This document shows positions 46,401 to 54,348 of a stretch of DNA of 64,000 nucleotides, in pieces; position 1 is the stretch's first letter, and each line of letters begins with the position of its first letter. Made by a program: the position numbers and the translations under genes. Under the pieces are notes generated by a model, which saw only the letters and a list, made by a program, of their open reading frames with translations, made no database searches and had not been told where the DNA came from. The DNA comes from Amycolatopsis australiensis. GTDB taxonomy: Bacteria; Actinomycetota; Actinomycetes; Mycobacteriales; Pseudonocardiaceae. The stretch lies in the NCBI RefSeq assembly GCF_900119165.1, contig NZ_FPJG01000006.1:3348001-3412000 (forward strand), in the 5' to 3' direction.

Positions 46401-48549
46401 CGAGGGCCGCCTGCCGTTCGCCGACCTGGAACTGTCCCCGGTCCCGCTGCGCCACGACGCGGCGCAGTTCGATCTGCTGCTCACCGTCGGCCGCGTGGGC
46501 GCCGGACTCGGCGGCATCCTCGAATTCGACGCCGATCGCTACGACACGTCCACCGCGGAACGGCTCGCCGCGCGGTTCCGGGCGACCCTGGCGGCGTTCG
46601 CGACCGGGACGTCCACGGTGGACGAGCCGGCCGTGGTCCTGCCGCGCGAGTTGACCTACGGCGCCGAGCCCGGTGCGTCGAAAGCCGCGCACGAGCTGTT
46701 CGCCGAGCACGCGACCGCGGCTCCGCACGACATCGCGGTGTCGTGGGACGGCGGCGAGCTGACCTACGCCGAACTCGAAACGCGCGCCAACCGTCTTGCC
46801 CACCGGCTGCGCGCCGCGGGCGCCGGTCCCGAGCGGCTGGTCGCGATCTTCCTGCCGCGTTGCGCGGAATGGCTCGTGTCCGTGCTCGCGGTGTTCAAGG
46901 CGGGCGCGGCCTACCTGCCGCTCGACCCGGCCCACCCGGCCGAGCGGGTGTCCTACGTCCTCGCCGACAGCGGCGCCGAGCTGCTGATCACCCGCGCCGC
47001 CGCGCCGGAGTTCGACGGTGCGGTGATCGACCTCGACACGGAGGACCTGGAGCAGCTGCCCGAGCGGTTCGACGCCGGTCCCGTCGACCCGCGCCGGCTC
47101 GCCTACGTGATCTACACGTCCGGCTCGACCGGACGGCCGAAGGGCGTGCTCGTCGAGCACGGCTCGCTGGCCAACCTGATCGCCGGGATGCCGGTGTTCG
47201 GGTTCGGTGACCACGAGCGGTGGACGCTGTTCCACTCGACCGCGTTCGACTTCTCCGTCTGGGAGACCTGGGGCGCGCTGGCCCGCGGCGGCACGGTCGT
47301 CGTGGTCGGGCCGGACGCGGCCCGTGACCCGGAGGCGTTCTGGAAGCTGGTCCGGCGGCACCGCGTGACCGTCCTCAGCCAGACTCCCGCGGTGTTCGCG
47401 CTGCTCACCGGGGCCGCGCCTGCTCGGCTGTCCGAAGTGGACCTGCGGCACGTCGTGTTCGGCGGCGAGAAGCTCGAGGCCGCGCAGCTGACGGACTGGT
47501 GGGCGCACGGCAACGGCAAGGTGCGGCTGTCCAACACCTACGGCATCACCGAGGTGACCGTGCTGCTGAGCGACGGGCCGGTCGCCGAAGACGCCGCCGG
47601 CCCGCCGCCGCTCGGGCTGCCGATGGCGGGCACCGAGCTGCACCTGCTCGACGAGCACGGCGAGCCGGCCGGGATCGGCGTCACCGGGGAACTGTACGTC
47701 GGCGGCATGGGCGTGGCGCGCGGCTACCTCAACCGGCCCGCGCTGACGGCGGAACGGTTCGTGCCGCACCCGTCCAGACCCGGCGCGCGGCTCTACCGCT
47801 CGGGCGACCTGGCCCGGCGCAACGCCGACGGCTCGCTCGACTACCTCGGCCGCACCGATCACCAGATCAAGATCCGCGGCCACCGCATCGAGGCGGGCGA
47901 GGTCGAGGCGGCGCTGGAGGAGATCCCCGGCGTGCGCCAGGCGGTCGTGGTCACCGGCGACGACGCTGCGGGGCAGCGCCGGCTGGTCGCCTACCTCGCC
48001 GGCACACTGTCCGAAGTGGACGTCCCGGCCCTGCGTGCCCGGCTGGGCGTGCGCCTGCCCGGCTACATGATCCCGGCCCGGTTCGTGCCGCTCGCCGAGT
48101 TCCCGCTGACCGCCAACGGCAAGATCGACCGGGCCGCGCTGCCGGACCCGGGCCGGGACGCGGGGGAGTACGCCGAGCCGTCGACCGAGAGCGAACGCCG
48201 CCTGGCCGAGCTGATCGGCGGCATGCTCAAGGCACCCCGCGTCGGCGCGCACGACGACCTGCTCGCGCTCGGCGGGCATTCGCTGATGGTGGCGCGGCTG
48301 GCCCTGCGCATCCGGGACGTGTTCGCGGTGGAAATCCCGTTGCGGGAACTGTTCACCGAGGAGATCACGGTCGCCAGGATCGCCCGGCTGGTCGACGACG
48401 CGGTGGCCGCCGGCGCGACCGCGGCACCGGCCCGGCGGATCGGCCGCGCCGACCGGGCCCGCTACGCCGCCGGCAGCACTTCCGGTGACCGGCTGAGCCT
48501 GCCGGACGGCCTGCGCCGCACCCGCGCCGAATCGAATGGGAGAGCATGA
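43468..48549 (+). CDS. NRPS FAAL-ACP-C-A-PCP (lipo-initiation module)
   Basis: 1693 residues. A fatty-acyl-AMP ligase domain (~1-530) has YTSGSTGEPKG (158-168) and the FAAL-typical SWLPMYHDMGLIG and SGGPNFGYDLC. An ACP (Ser586 in LGLDSVDS) receives the acyl group. A condensation domain (~635-1075) has HHLVADL (760-766), with Leu for the usual Gly. An A domain (~1085-1545) has YTSGSTG at 1216, TYGITEV, YRSGDLARR and NGKIDRA. PCP Ser1605. The by-eye code D-F-W-S-V-G-T-V-L-K is nearest to threonine codes (DFWNIGMVHK) with differences at three or four positions. It should attach a fatty acyl cap to the first amino acid. It ends in an ATGA overlap with the next NRPS. Confidence 0.94.
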   Translation: MSPDSWNAVLARHARRQPAKTAFTHLPDDPAAPPLSLGYGELDRRARDVAALLAERGHAGEPVLLLYPSGLDYVVAFFGCLYAGCVAVPAYPPNRRAASAERIAGIVADSGARAALTDGRLLERLGPIGIELIRTDEPGEGQWCDDTVDASSVAFLQYTSGSTGEPKGVVLTHGNLLANAALTAESFGTSGDTTVVSWLPMYHDMGLIGSLLGTVHCGGSCVTLSPASFVREPIRWLRAISDYRATASGGPNFGYDLCTDRITAEQRETLDLSGWRVAFNGAEPLREDTIRAFAESFADTGFDARAMTPCYGLAEATLMVSAKPAGTGVVVDTRGAAAVVGSGRPVAAGHRLEIVDPATATPCPDGTVGEIWFTGPSVAAGYWNRPEQTESTFRARLTGDGTPFLRTGDLGYLDGGELYVTGRAKDLLIIRGRNHYPQDIERTVEASHPALVRGGGAAFGVTADGAERLVVVHEVGREHRHDDLSAVTAAARAAVAAAHEVQPHAVVLIRSGTLPRTSSGKVRRQACRAAFLDGELAVLAAGTAQAGAEAATSAAARLCAGIASLLGRAPGELTTGAPLLELGLDSVDSVRLAHWLHTARGVQIDAEDLLDTTIEEIAAAPAGPRPAEAAAAEPAGDHPLSAGQQSLWFVGQLDPGNPAHIVGAAVRVRGNLDVTALERALSALSESQASLRTTFPVVAGEPVRRVHAKLDPGFEHHQVSEVDELSRIAYRPFDVADGPLLRVGVVSRGPDEHWLVLAAHHLVADLWSTEILLRELETLYRDLRPLPVRGRQPASPSEAETEALARFWRDQLSGAPARLDLPGARPRRADRPRGDRHELTVGAEVLARLENLAREHQVTLYDVLLAAYQLTLSRDAGVSDVVVGSPVHGRDEPGAADVIGYFVNMLPLRGRFRPEQPLADILRQTHRTTTEARRHAGLPFATLVERLRPERDPGTTPFFQAVFTYQPGPLGALALGRGEGRLPFADLELSPVPLRHDAAQFDLLLTVGRVGAGLGGILEFDADRYDTSTAERLAARFRATLAAFATGTSTVDEPAVVLPRELTYGAEPGASKAAHELFAEHATAAPHDIAVSWDGGELTYAELETRANRLAHRLRAAGAGPERLVAIFLPRCAEWLVSVLAVFKAGAAYLPLDPAHPAERVSYVLADSGAELLITRAAAPEFDGAVIDLDTEDLEQLPERFDAGPVDPRRLAYVIYTSGSTGRPKGVLVEHGSLANLIAGMPVFGFGDHERWTLFHSTAFDFSVWETWGALARGGTVVVVGPDAARDPEAFWKLVRRHRVTVLSQTPAVFALLTGAAPARLSEVDLRHVVFGGEKLEAAQLTDWWAHGNGKVRLSNTYGITEVTVLLSDGPVAEDAAGPPPLGLPMAGTELHLLDEHGEPAGIGVTGELYVGGMGVARGYLNRPALTAERFVPHPSRPGARLYRSGDLARRNADGSLDYLGRTDHQIKIRGHRIEAGEVEAALEEIPGVRQAVVVTGDDAAGQRRLVAYLAGTLSEVDVPALRARLGVRLPGYMIPARFVPLAEFPLTANGKIDRAALPDPGRDAGEYAEPSTESERRLAELIGGMLKAPRVGAHDDLLALGGHSLMVARLALRIRDVFAVEIPLRELFTEEITVARIARLVDDAVAAGATAAPARRIGRADRARYAAGSTSGDRLSLPDGLRRTRAESNGRA

Positions 48550-51500
48550 TGCCAGCACAGCCGTCCGCCATCTTCCCGGTGAGCCCCGCGCAGGAAGCGC
48601 TGTGGGTCCTGGAACAGCTCGTCCCGGGCACGGCGGCCTACCACATCCCCGTCGCGCTGCGGCTGCTCGGCACGCTCGACCGCGCCGCGCTGGGCCGGGC
48701 GCTGTCCGCGGTGGCCGCGCGGCACGAAATCCTGCGCACGTCGTTCGCGGAGGTCGAAAACCAGGCCGTCCAGCTCGTCGCGGACGCCGTGGAGATCACC
48801 GTGGCGGAGGTCGACCTGAGCGCGACGCCGGAAGACCTGGACGCGCGGCTCGAGGCCGAGGCCGCGCGGCCGTTCGACCTCGCCGCGGCGCCGCTGCTGC
48901 GGGCGACGTCCTTCCGGCTGGCCGGCGACGAGCAGGTCCTGCTGATCACCGTGCACCACCTGGCCGCCGACATGTGGTCGCTGGGCCTGCTGATCGCCGA
49001 GCTGTCCGCGGCCTACGCGGCCGAGACCGGCGGAGAACCCGTGGCGGCGGACGAACTCCCCCTGCAGTACGGCGACTTCGCGGTGTGGCAGCACGAGCAG
49101 CTCACCGACGCCGCGGTCGAGACCCTGGCCGCCCATTGGCGGGAGCGGCTCGCGGGCGCGCCGGGACTGCTGGAGATCCCGGCCGACCGGCCGCGCCCGG
49201 CCGTGCTGAGCTTCCGCGGCGACATCCTGCCGGTCACGCTGCCGGCCGCGACGTCGGCGAAGGTCGCGGAGCTGGCCCAGCGGCGCGGCGCGAGCCCGTT
49301 CATGGTGCTGCTCGCGGCGTTCCAGGCGGTCCTGGCCCGGCACACCGGCGGTGAGGACATCGTCGTCGGCACCCCGGTTTCGACGCGGGAGGCCGACACC
49401 GAGGACCTGATCGGCTGCTTCGTCAACACCGTGCCGCTGCGGACGTCGCTGGCGGGCGACCCGAGCTTCGGCGAGCTGGTCGATCGGGTCCGCGAGGTCA
49501 CCCTCGACGGCGTGCAGCACCGCGACCTGCCGTTCCCGAAGCTCGTCGAGCAGCTGCGCGTGCCGCGCGACCTGAGCTACAACCCGGTGGTGCAGGCGAT
49601 GTTCGTGCTGCAAAACGCGCCGCTGCCGACGCCGGAACTCGCGGGCTTGAGCGTGACGCCGGTGCACGTGTCGCGCGGTGCCTCGCAGCTGGACCTGGAT
49701 CTGCAGCTGTGGCACGACGGCGAACGGTTCGAAGGGTTCGTCGAGTACAGCACCGACCTGTTCGAGGCCGCCACGATCGGACGGCTGTGGGACCACCTGA
49801 CCGTCCTGCTGTCCGCGGCGCTGGACGACCCGGACACCCGCCTGTCCCGGCTGCCGCTGCTGACCGCCGCCGAGGAAGAACGCGCGGTCGTGGCGTGGAA
49901 CGACACCGCGGCGCCCGGCCCGGACGGCTGCCTGCACGAACTGGTCGAGCGGCAGGCCGGACGCACTCCGGACGCGGACGCCGTGCTCTGGTCCGGCGGC
50001 AGGCTCAGCTACCGCGAGCTCGACGCCCGGGCCGACGCCGTGGCCGCCCGGCTGCGCGAACTCGGCGTCGGCCGCGACGTCCTGGTCGGCGTGTGCGCCA
50101 CCCGGTCCCCGGCGATGGTCGCGGCGCTGCTCGGCGTGCTCAAGGCGGGCGGCGCCTACCTGCCGCTCGACCCTGGCTACCCCGCCGACCGCCTGGAGTA
50201 CATGATCACCGACGCGCGCCCGCTCGTCGTGCTCACCGACGACACGTCCGTCACGCTGCCCGAGGGCACGCCCGTCCTGCCGCTGAGCGAGATCACGGGT
50301 TCCGCGGCCGCCGTCGCCTCCGTGACCCGGCCCGGGGATCCGGCCTACGTCATCTACACGTCCGGGTCGACCGGGCGGCCCAAGGGGGTCGCGGTGCACC
50401 ACGCGGGCGTGGTGAACACGCTGGCGCACCTGACCGCGGCCCACGGGATCGGTCCGGGCGACCGGATGGCGAACGTCTCGCCGATCAGCTTCGACCTCTC
50501 GGTCTTCGAGCTGTTCGGCGCGCTGACCTCCGGCGCGGCCGTCGTCCTGCCCGACGCCGGGCGCGCCACCGACCCGGCGCACTGGCGGGAGCTGCTGACC
50601 GCCTTCGGGCTCACCGTCTGGGGCTCGGCGCCGGCGTTGCTCGACGCGCTGGTCGGCGAGCTGGAACGCGAGGCGGCGACCCACCCGCTGCGGCTCGCGG
50701 TGGTCGCCGGCGACGTGCTGCCGCTGGGCGTGCCCGGCCGGGCCGCGGGCGTGTTCCCCGGGCTGACGATGCTCAACTACGGCGGCCCGACGGAGACCAC
50801 GATCTACTCGATCGGCGCGCCCGTGGACGTCGTCGATCCACAGTGGACGTCCATTCCGTACGGCAGGCCGCTGCCGAACACGCGGGCGCTGATCCTCGAC
50901 GACCGGCTGCGGCTGGTTCCGGTCGGCGTGCCCGGGCAGCTCTACCACGGCGGCACCGGGATCGCCCGCGGGTATCTCGGCCGGCCGGCCCTGACCGCCG
51001 AGCGGTTCCTCCCCGACCCGTACGCCGGGGACGGTTCGCGGCTCTACGCCTCCGGTGACCTCGCGCGGTATCGCGAGGACGGCCAGGTCGAGCTGCTCGG
51101 CCGCATCGACCACCAGGTCAAGATCCGCGGATTCCGGATCGAGCTCGGCGAGGTCGGGGTCGTCCTGGACCGCCACCCGGCGATCGCGGAATCGGTCGTG
51201 GTGGCCGCGCCGGATCCGGCCGGGCCGGAGAAGCGGCTGGTCGCCTACTACGTCCCGGCCGGCGCCGGAGAGCCGCCGGTCGCGGAACTGCGCGCACACC
51301 TCGAGCGGACCCTGCCGGACTACATGGTGCCCGCGGTGTTCGTGCCGCTGGCGGCGTTGCCGTTGTCGCCCAACGGGAAAGTCGACCGGAAGGCGCTGCC
51401 CGACGCCGGAACCGAGCGGCCGTCGCTCGGCGTCGAGTTCGTCGCGCCGCGCGACCCGGTCGAGGAGTTCATCTGCGGGGTCTGGCACGACGTGCTGGCC

Positions 51501-51773
51501 GTCGACACGATCGGCGTGCACGACCACTTCTTCGAGCTGGGCGGCCAGTCGCTGCACGCCACCCAGGTCGTCTCGCTGCTGCGCGAGAACCTCCGGGTCG
51601 ACGTGCCGCTGCGCACGGTGTTCGACGCGCCGACCGTGGCGCGTCAGGCCGACGCGGTGCGCGAGCTCGGTGCCGGGATCGACGTGGCCGCCGTCGCCGA
51701 GACCGCGCTGCGGGTCGCGGAGATGACCGACGAGGAAGTGCTGGCGCTGCTGGCCGCGGGGGAGCGGGCATGA
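48546..51773 (+). CDS. NRPS C-A-PCP
   Basis: 1075 residues. C domain ~8-440 with HHLAADM (137-143; Met in place of Gly). A domain ~460-925 with YTSGSTG at 604-610, SFDLSVFELFG, NYGGPTETTIY, YASGDLARY and NGKVDRK. PCP Ser1002 in LGGQSLHA. The by-eye code D-L-F-G-V-A-Y-I-Y-K matches no code I know; the FDLSV opening resembles A domains of the Cys/Gly/Ala-type subfamily, but specificity is unresolved. There is no TE or C after the PCP. Two tandem ATGs at 48546 and 48549; the first overlaps the previous stop. It overlaps the DinB gene by ATGA. Confidence 0.92.
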   Translation: MMPAQPSAIFPVSPAQEALWVLEQLVPGTAAYHIPVALRLLGTLDRAALGRALSAVAARHEILRTSFAEVENQAVQLVADAVEITVAEVDLSATPEDLDARLEAEAARPFDLAAAPLLRATSFRLAGDEQVLLITVHHLAADMWSLGLLIAELSAAYAAETGGEPVAADELPLQYGDFAVWQHEQLTDAAVETLAAHWRERLAGAPGLLEIPADRPRPAVLSFRGDILPVTLPAATSAKVAELAQRRGASPFMVLLAAFQAVLARHTGGEDIVVGTPVSTREADTEDLIGCFVNTVPLRTSLAGDPSFGELVDRVREVTLDGVQHRDLPFPKLVEQLRVPRDLSYNPVVQAMFVLQNAPLPTPELAGLSVTPVHVSRGASQLDLDLQLWHDGERFEGFVEYSTDLFEAATIGRLWDHLTVLLSAALDDPDTRLSRLPLLTAAEEERAVVAWNDTAAPGPDGCLHELVERQAGRTPDADAVLWSGGRLSYRELDARADAVAARLRELGVGRDVLVGVCATRSPAMVAALLGVLKAGGAYLPLDPGYPADRLEYMITDARPLVVLTDDTSVTLPEGTPVLPLSEITGSAAAVASVTRPGDPAYVIYTSGSTGRPKGVAVHHAGVVNTLAHLTAAHGIGPGDRMANVSPISFDLSVFELFGALTSGAAVVLPDAGRATDPAHWRELLTAFGLTVWGSAPALLDALVGELEREAATHPLRLAVVAGDVLPLGVPGRAAGVFPGLTMLNYGGPTETTIYSIGAPVDVVDPQWTSIPYGRPLPNTRALILDDRLRLVPVGVPGQLYHGGTGIARGYLGRPALTAERFLPDPYAGDGSRLYASGDLARYREDGQVELLGRIDHQVKIRGFRIELGEVGVVLDRHPAIAESVVVAAPDPAGPEKRLVAYYVPAGAGEPPVAELRAHLERTLPDYMVPAVFVPLAALPLSPNGKVDRKALPDAGTERPSLGVEFVAPRDPVEEFICGVWHDVLAVDTIGVHDHFFELGGQSLHATQVVSLLRENLRVDVPLRTVFDAPTVARQADAVRELGAGIDVAAVAETALRVAEMTDEEVLALLAAGERA

Positions 51774-52285
51774 CCTTCCGGAACCCGGTGCGCCGCGTCG
51801 GCGCGCCCGGCGTCGCGGGCGAACGCGAGGCGCTCACGGCGTGGCTCGCCTGGCACCGCGCCACGCTGCTGACGAAACTGGACGGCCTGGCCGACGAGCC
51901 ACTGCGCCGGGCCGTCCTCCCGACGGGGCTGTCGCTGCTCGGCATCGTCCGGCACCTGGCCCAGGTCGAGCAGGGCTGGTTCGCGCTGGGGTTCGCCGGG
52001 ATCGACGAGCCGGTGGTGTTCGGCGAATCCGATGACGAGGACGAATCGTTCCGCGTCGGCCCGGAAGAGACGACGGACGAAATCGTCGGCACGTATCTGC
52101 GGATGTGCGAGCGCAGCCGCGAGATCGTCGCCGCCGCGGAATCGCTCGACATCGCGGTTCCGGACGAGCGGCGCGGGAAGGTCGACCTGCGCTGGATCCT
52201 GATCCACATGATCGAGGAAACCGCCCGGCACAACGGACACGCCGACGTGATCCGGGAACTCGTCGACGGCACCGTCGGCGACTGA
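51770..52285 (+). CDS. DinB-family protein (DUF664-like, mycothiol-related)
   Basis: A 171-residue four-helix DinB-like protein. The pattern LLGIVRHLAQVEQGWF supplies a His, and the later LIHMIEETARHNGHADVIREL supplies two more, matching the metal-binding triad of mycothiol-S-transferase/DinB proteins. Function in the cluster is unknown; it might be a thiol transferase or self-protection enzyme. Its ATG lies in an ATGA overlap with the last NRPS gene, so it belongs to the same transcript, and a ferredoxin gene follows after 12 bases. Confidence 0.85.
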   Translation: MTFRNPVRRVGAPGVAGEREALTAWLAWHRATLLTKLDGLADEPLRRAVLPTGLSLLGIVRHLAQVEQGWFALGFAGIDEPVVFGESDDEDESFRVGPEETTDEIVGTYLRMCERSREIVAAAESLDIAVPDERRGKVDLRWILIHMIEETARHNGHADVIRELVDGTVGD

Positions 52286-52297
52286 AGGGAGCAGGCC

Positions 52298-52492
52298 ATG
52301 CGCGTGGCCATTGAGCAGGAGCGATGCGTCACTTCGGGCCGGTGCGCGTTCACCGCACCCGAGGTGTTCACCCAGAACGACGACGGCCTGGTCGAGGTCC
52401 TGACCGAACGGCCCGCCGCGGACCAGCAGGAGGCGGTCCGGGAGGCGGCGTTCCTCTGCCCGGCGCTGGCCATCGAAGTCAAGGGGGACTGA
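52298..52492 (+). CDS. Small [3Fe-4S]-type ferredoxin
   Basis: A 64-residue ferredoxin of the type that serves actinobacterial P450s. The cluster ligands are Cys10-x5-Cys16 (CVTSGRC) and Cys54 (FLCPALAIEV). The missing fourth Cys is normal for the 3Fe-4S or modified 4Fe-4S form. Likely partners are the P450 at 32 kb and the following KorAB. ATG 52298 with GGGAGCAGG upstream. Its TGA overlaps the korA ATG. Confidence 0.92.
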   Translation: MRVAIEQERCVTSGRCAFTAPEVFTQNDDGLVEVLTERPAADQQEAVREAAFLCPALAIEVKGD

Positions 52493-54348
52493 TGGTAGTC
52501 GTCAGCCGCATGGTCATCCGGTTCGCGGGTGATTCGGGTGACGGCATGCAGCTGACCGGTGACCGGTTCACCTCGGAGGCCGCCGCGTTCGGTAACGACC
52601 TGTCGACGATGCCGAATTTCCCGGCGGAGATCCGCGCGCCGCAGGGCACCATTCCCGGCGTCTCGAGCTTCCAGGTGCACTTCGCCGATTACGACATCCT
52701 CACCCCGGGCGACCGCCCCGATGTGCTGGTGGCGATGAACCCGGCCGCGTTGAAGGCGAACCTGGGCGATGTCCCGCAGGGTGGGACGATCATTCTCAAC
52801 ACCGATGAGTTCGTCAAGCGGAACCTGACCAAGGTCGGCTACGCGACCGACCCGTTGGAGGACGACACGCTCTCGGCGTATCAGGTGCATCGGGTGGCGA
52901 TGTCGACGTTGACGCAGGGTGCGTTGGCCGAGACCGGTTTGGGCAAGAAGGACGCCGAGCGGTGCAAGAACATGTTCGCGCTCGGGTTGTTGTCGTGGAT
53001 GTATCACCGGCCGACCGAGGGCACCGAGCGGTTTTTGCGGGAGAAGTTCGCGAAGAAGCCGGAGATCGCCGAGGCGAACATCCTGGCTTTCCGGGCGGGC
53101 TGGAATTACGGGGAGACGACGGAGTCGTTCGCGACGACGTTCGAGGTCGCGCCGGCGAAGCTGGCGCCGGGGACGTATCGGCAGATCACCGGCAACACCG
53201 CGCTCGCGTACGGGATCGTCGCGGCGGGGCAGCGCTCGGGCCTGCAGATCCTGCTCGGCACGTATCCGATCACTCCGGCCTCGGACATCCTGCACGAGCT
53301 GTCCAGGCACAAGAACTTCGGGATCATCACCTTCCAGGCCGAGGACGAGATCGCCGGTATCGGTGCCGCGCTGGGCGCCTCCTACGGTGGCGCGCTGGGG
53401 GTGACCTCGACCTCCGGTCCGGGGGTCGCGTTGAAGTCCGAGACGATCGGGCTGGGGGTGATGGTCGAGCTGCCGCTGGTGGTGATCGACGTGCAGCGCG
53501 GTGGCCCGTCGACGGGGTTGCCGACCAAGACCGAGCAGGCCGACCTGCTGCAGGCGATGTTCGGCCGCAACGGCGAGTCCCCGGTCCCGATCGTCGCCCC
53601 GCTGTCGCCGGCGGATTGTTTCGACGCGGCGATCGAGGCGACCCGGATCGCGTTGACCTACCGCACCCCGGTGCTGCTGCTCTCGGACGGGGCGATCGCC
53701 AACGGGTCGGAGCCGTGGCTGATCCCGGACGTGGACACGCTGCCGGACCTGCGGGTGCAGTTCGCGTCCGAACCCAACGCCGACAACGACTCCGGCGAGT
53801 TCTGGCCCTACGTGCGTGACCCCGAGACCCTCGCCCGGGCCTGGGCGGTGCCGGGGACGCCGGGGTTGCAGCATCGCATCGGCGGGCTGGAGAAGGCCGA
53901 CAAGACCGGCCACATCTCCTACGACCCGGCCAACCACGACACGATGGTCCGGTTGCGGCAGGCCAAGATCGACGGCATCGACGTGCCCGACCTGCTCGTC
54001 GACGACCCCTCCGGCGGCAAAGCCCGCGTCCTGGCGCTGGGCTGGGGCAGCTCGTTCGGGCCGATCGGGGCGGCGTGCCGGCGGGTGCGCAAGCTCGGCA
54101 TGCCGATCGCGCAGGCGCACCTGCGGCACCTCAACCCGCTGCCGGGCAACCTCGGGGACATCCTGCGCTCCTACGACAAGGTCGTGGTGCCGGAGATGAA
54201 CCTCGGCCAGCTCGCGCTGCTGCTGCGGGCGAAATACCTGGTGGACGTCCACTCCCACACCAAGGTCGCCGGGATGGCGTTCAAGGCCGAAGAACTGCAG
54301 AACGTCTTTTCCGAGATCATCACCAGCGTTACGGAGGCGGCGAAGTGA
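52492..54348 (+). CDS. korA: 2-oxoglutarate:ferredoxin oxidoreductase alpha subunit (KorA-type)
   Basis: A 618-residue protein fusing the gamma-like domain (FAGDSGDGMQLTGDRF ... TMPNFPAEIRAP) to the alpha domain (TYPITPASDILHELS, TSTSGPGVALKSETIGLG, RGGPSTGLPTKTEQADL), as in actinobacterial KorA. With KorB it decarboxylates 2-oxoglutarate (or another 2-oxoacid) to the acyl-CoA and reduces ferredoxin. It is coupled to the ferredoxin gene upstream and to korB downstream (GTGA overlap). It may be housekeeping, or may supply low-potential electrons in this operon. Confidence 0.93.
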   Translation: MVVVSRMVIRFAGDSGDGMQLTGDRFTSEAAAFGNDLSTMPNFPAEIRAPQGTIPGVSSFQVHFADYDILTPGDRPDVLVAMNPAALKANLGDVPQGGTIILNTDEFVKRNLTKVGYATDPLEDDTLSAYQVHRVAMSTLTQGALAETGLGKKDAERCKNMFALGLLSWMYHRPTEGTERFLREKFAKKPEIAEANILAFRAGWNYGETTESFATTFEVAPAKLAPGTYRQITGNTALAYGIVAAGQRSGLQILLGTYPITPASDILHELSRHKNFGIITFQAEDEIAGIGAALGASYGGALGVTSTSGPGVALKSETIGLGVMVELPLVVIDVQRGGPSTGLPTKTEQADLLQAMFGRNGESPVPIVAPLSPADCFDAAIEATRIALTYRTPVLLLSDGAIANGSEPWLIPDVDTLPDLRVQFASEPNADNDSGEFWPYVRDPETLARAWAVPGTPGLQHRIGGLEKADKTGHISYDPANHDTMVRLRQAKIDGIDVPDLLVDDPSGGKARVLALGWGSSFGPIGAACRRVRKLGMPIAQAHLRHLNPLPGNLGDILRSYDKVVVPEMNLGQLALLLRAKYLVDVHSHTKVAGMAFKAEELQNVFSEIITSVTEAAK

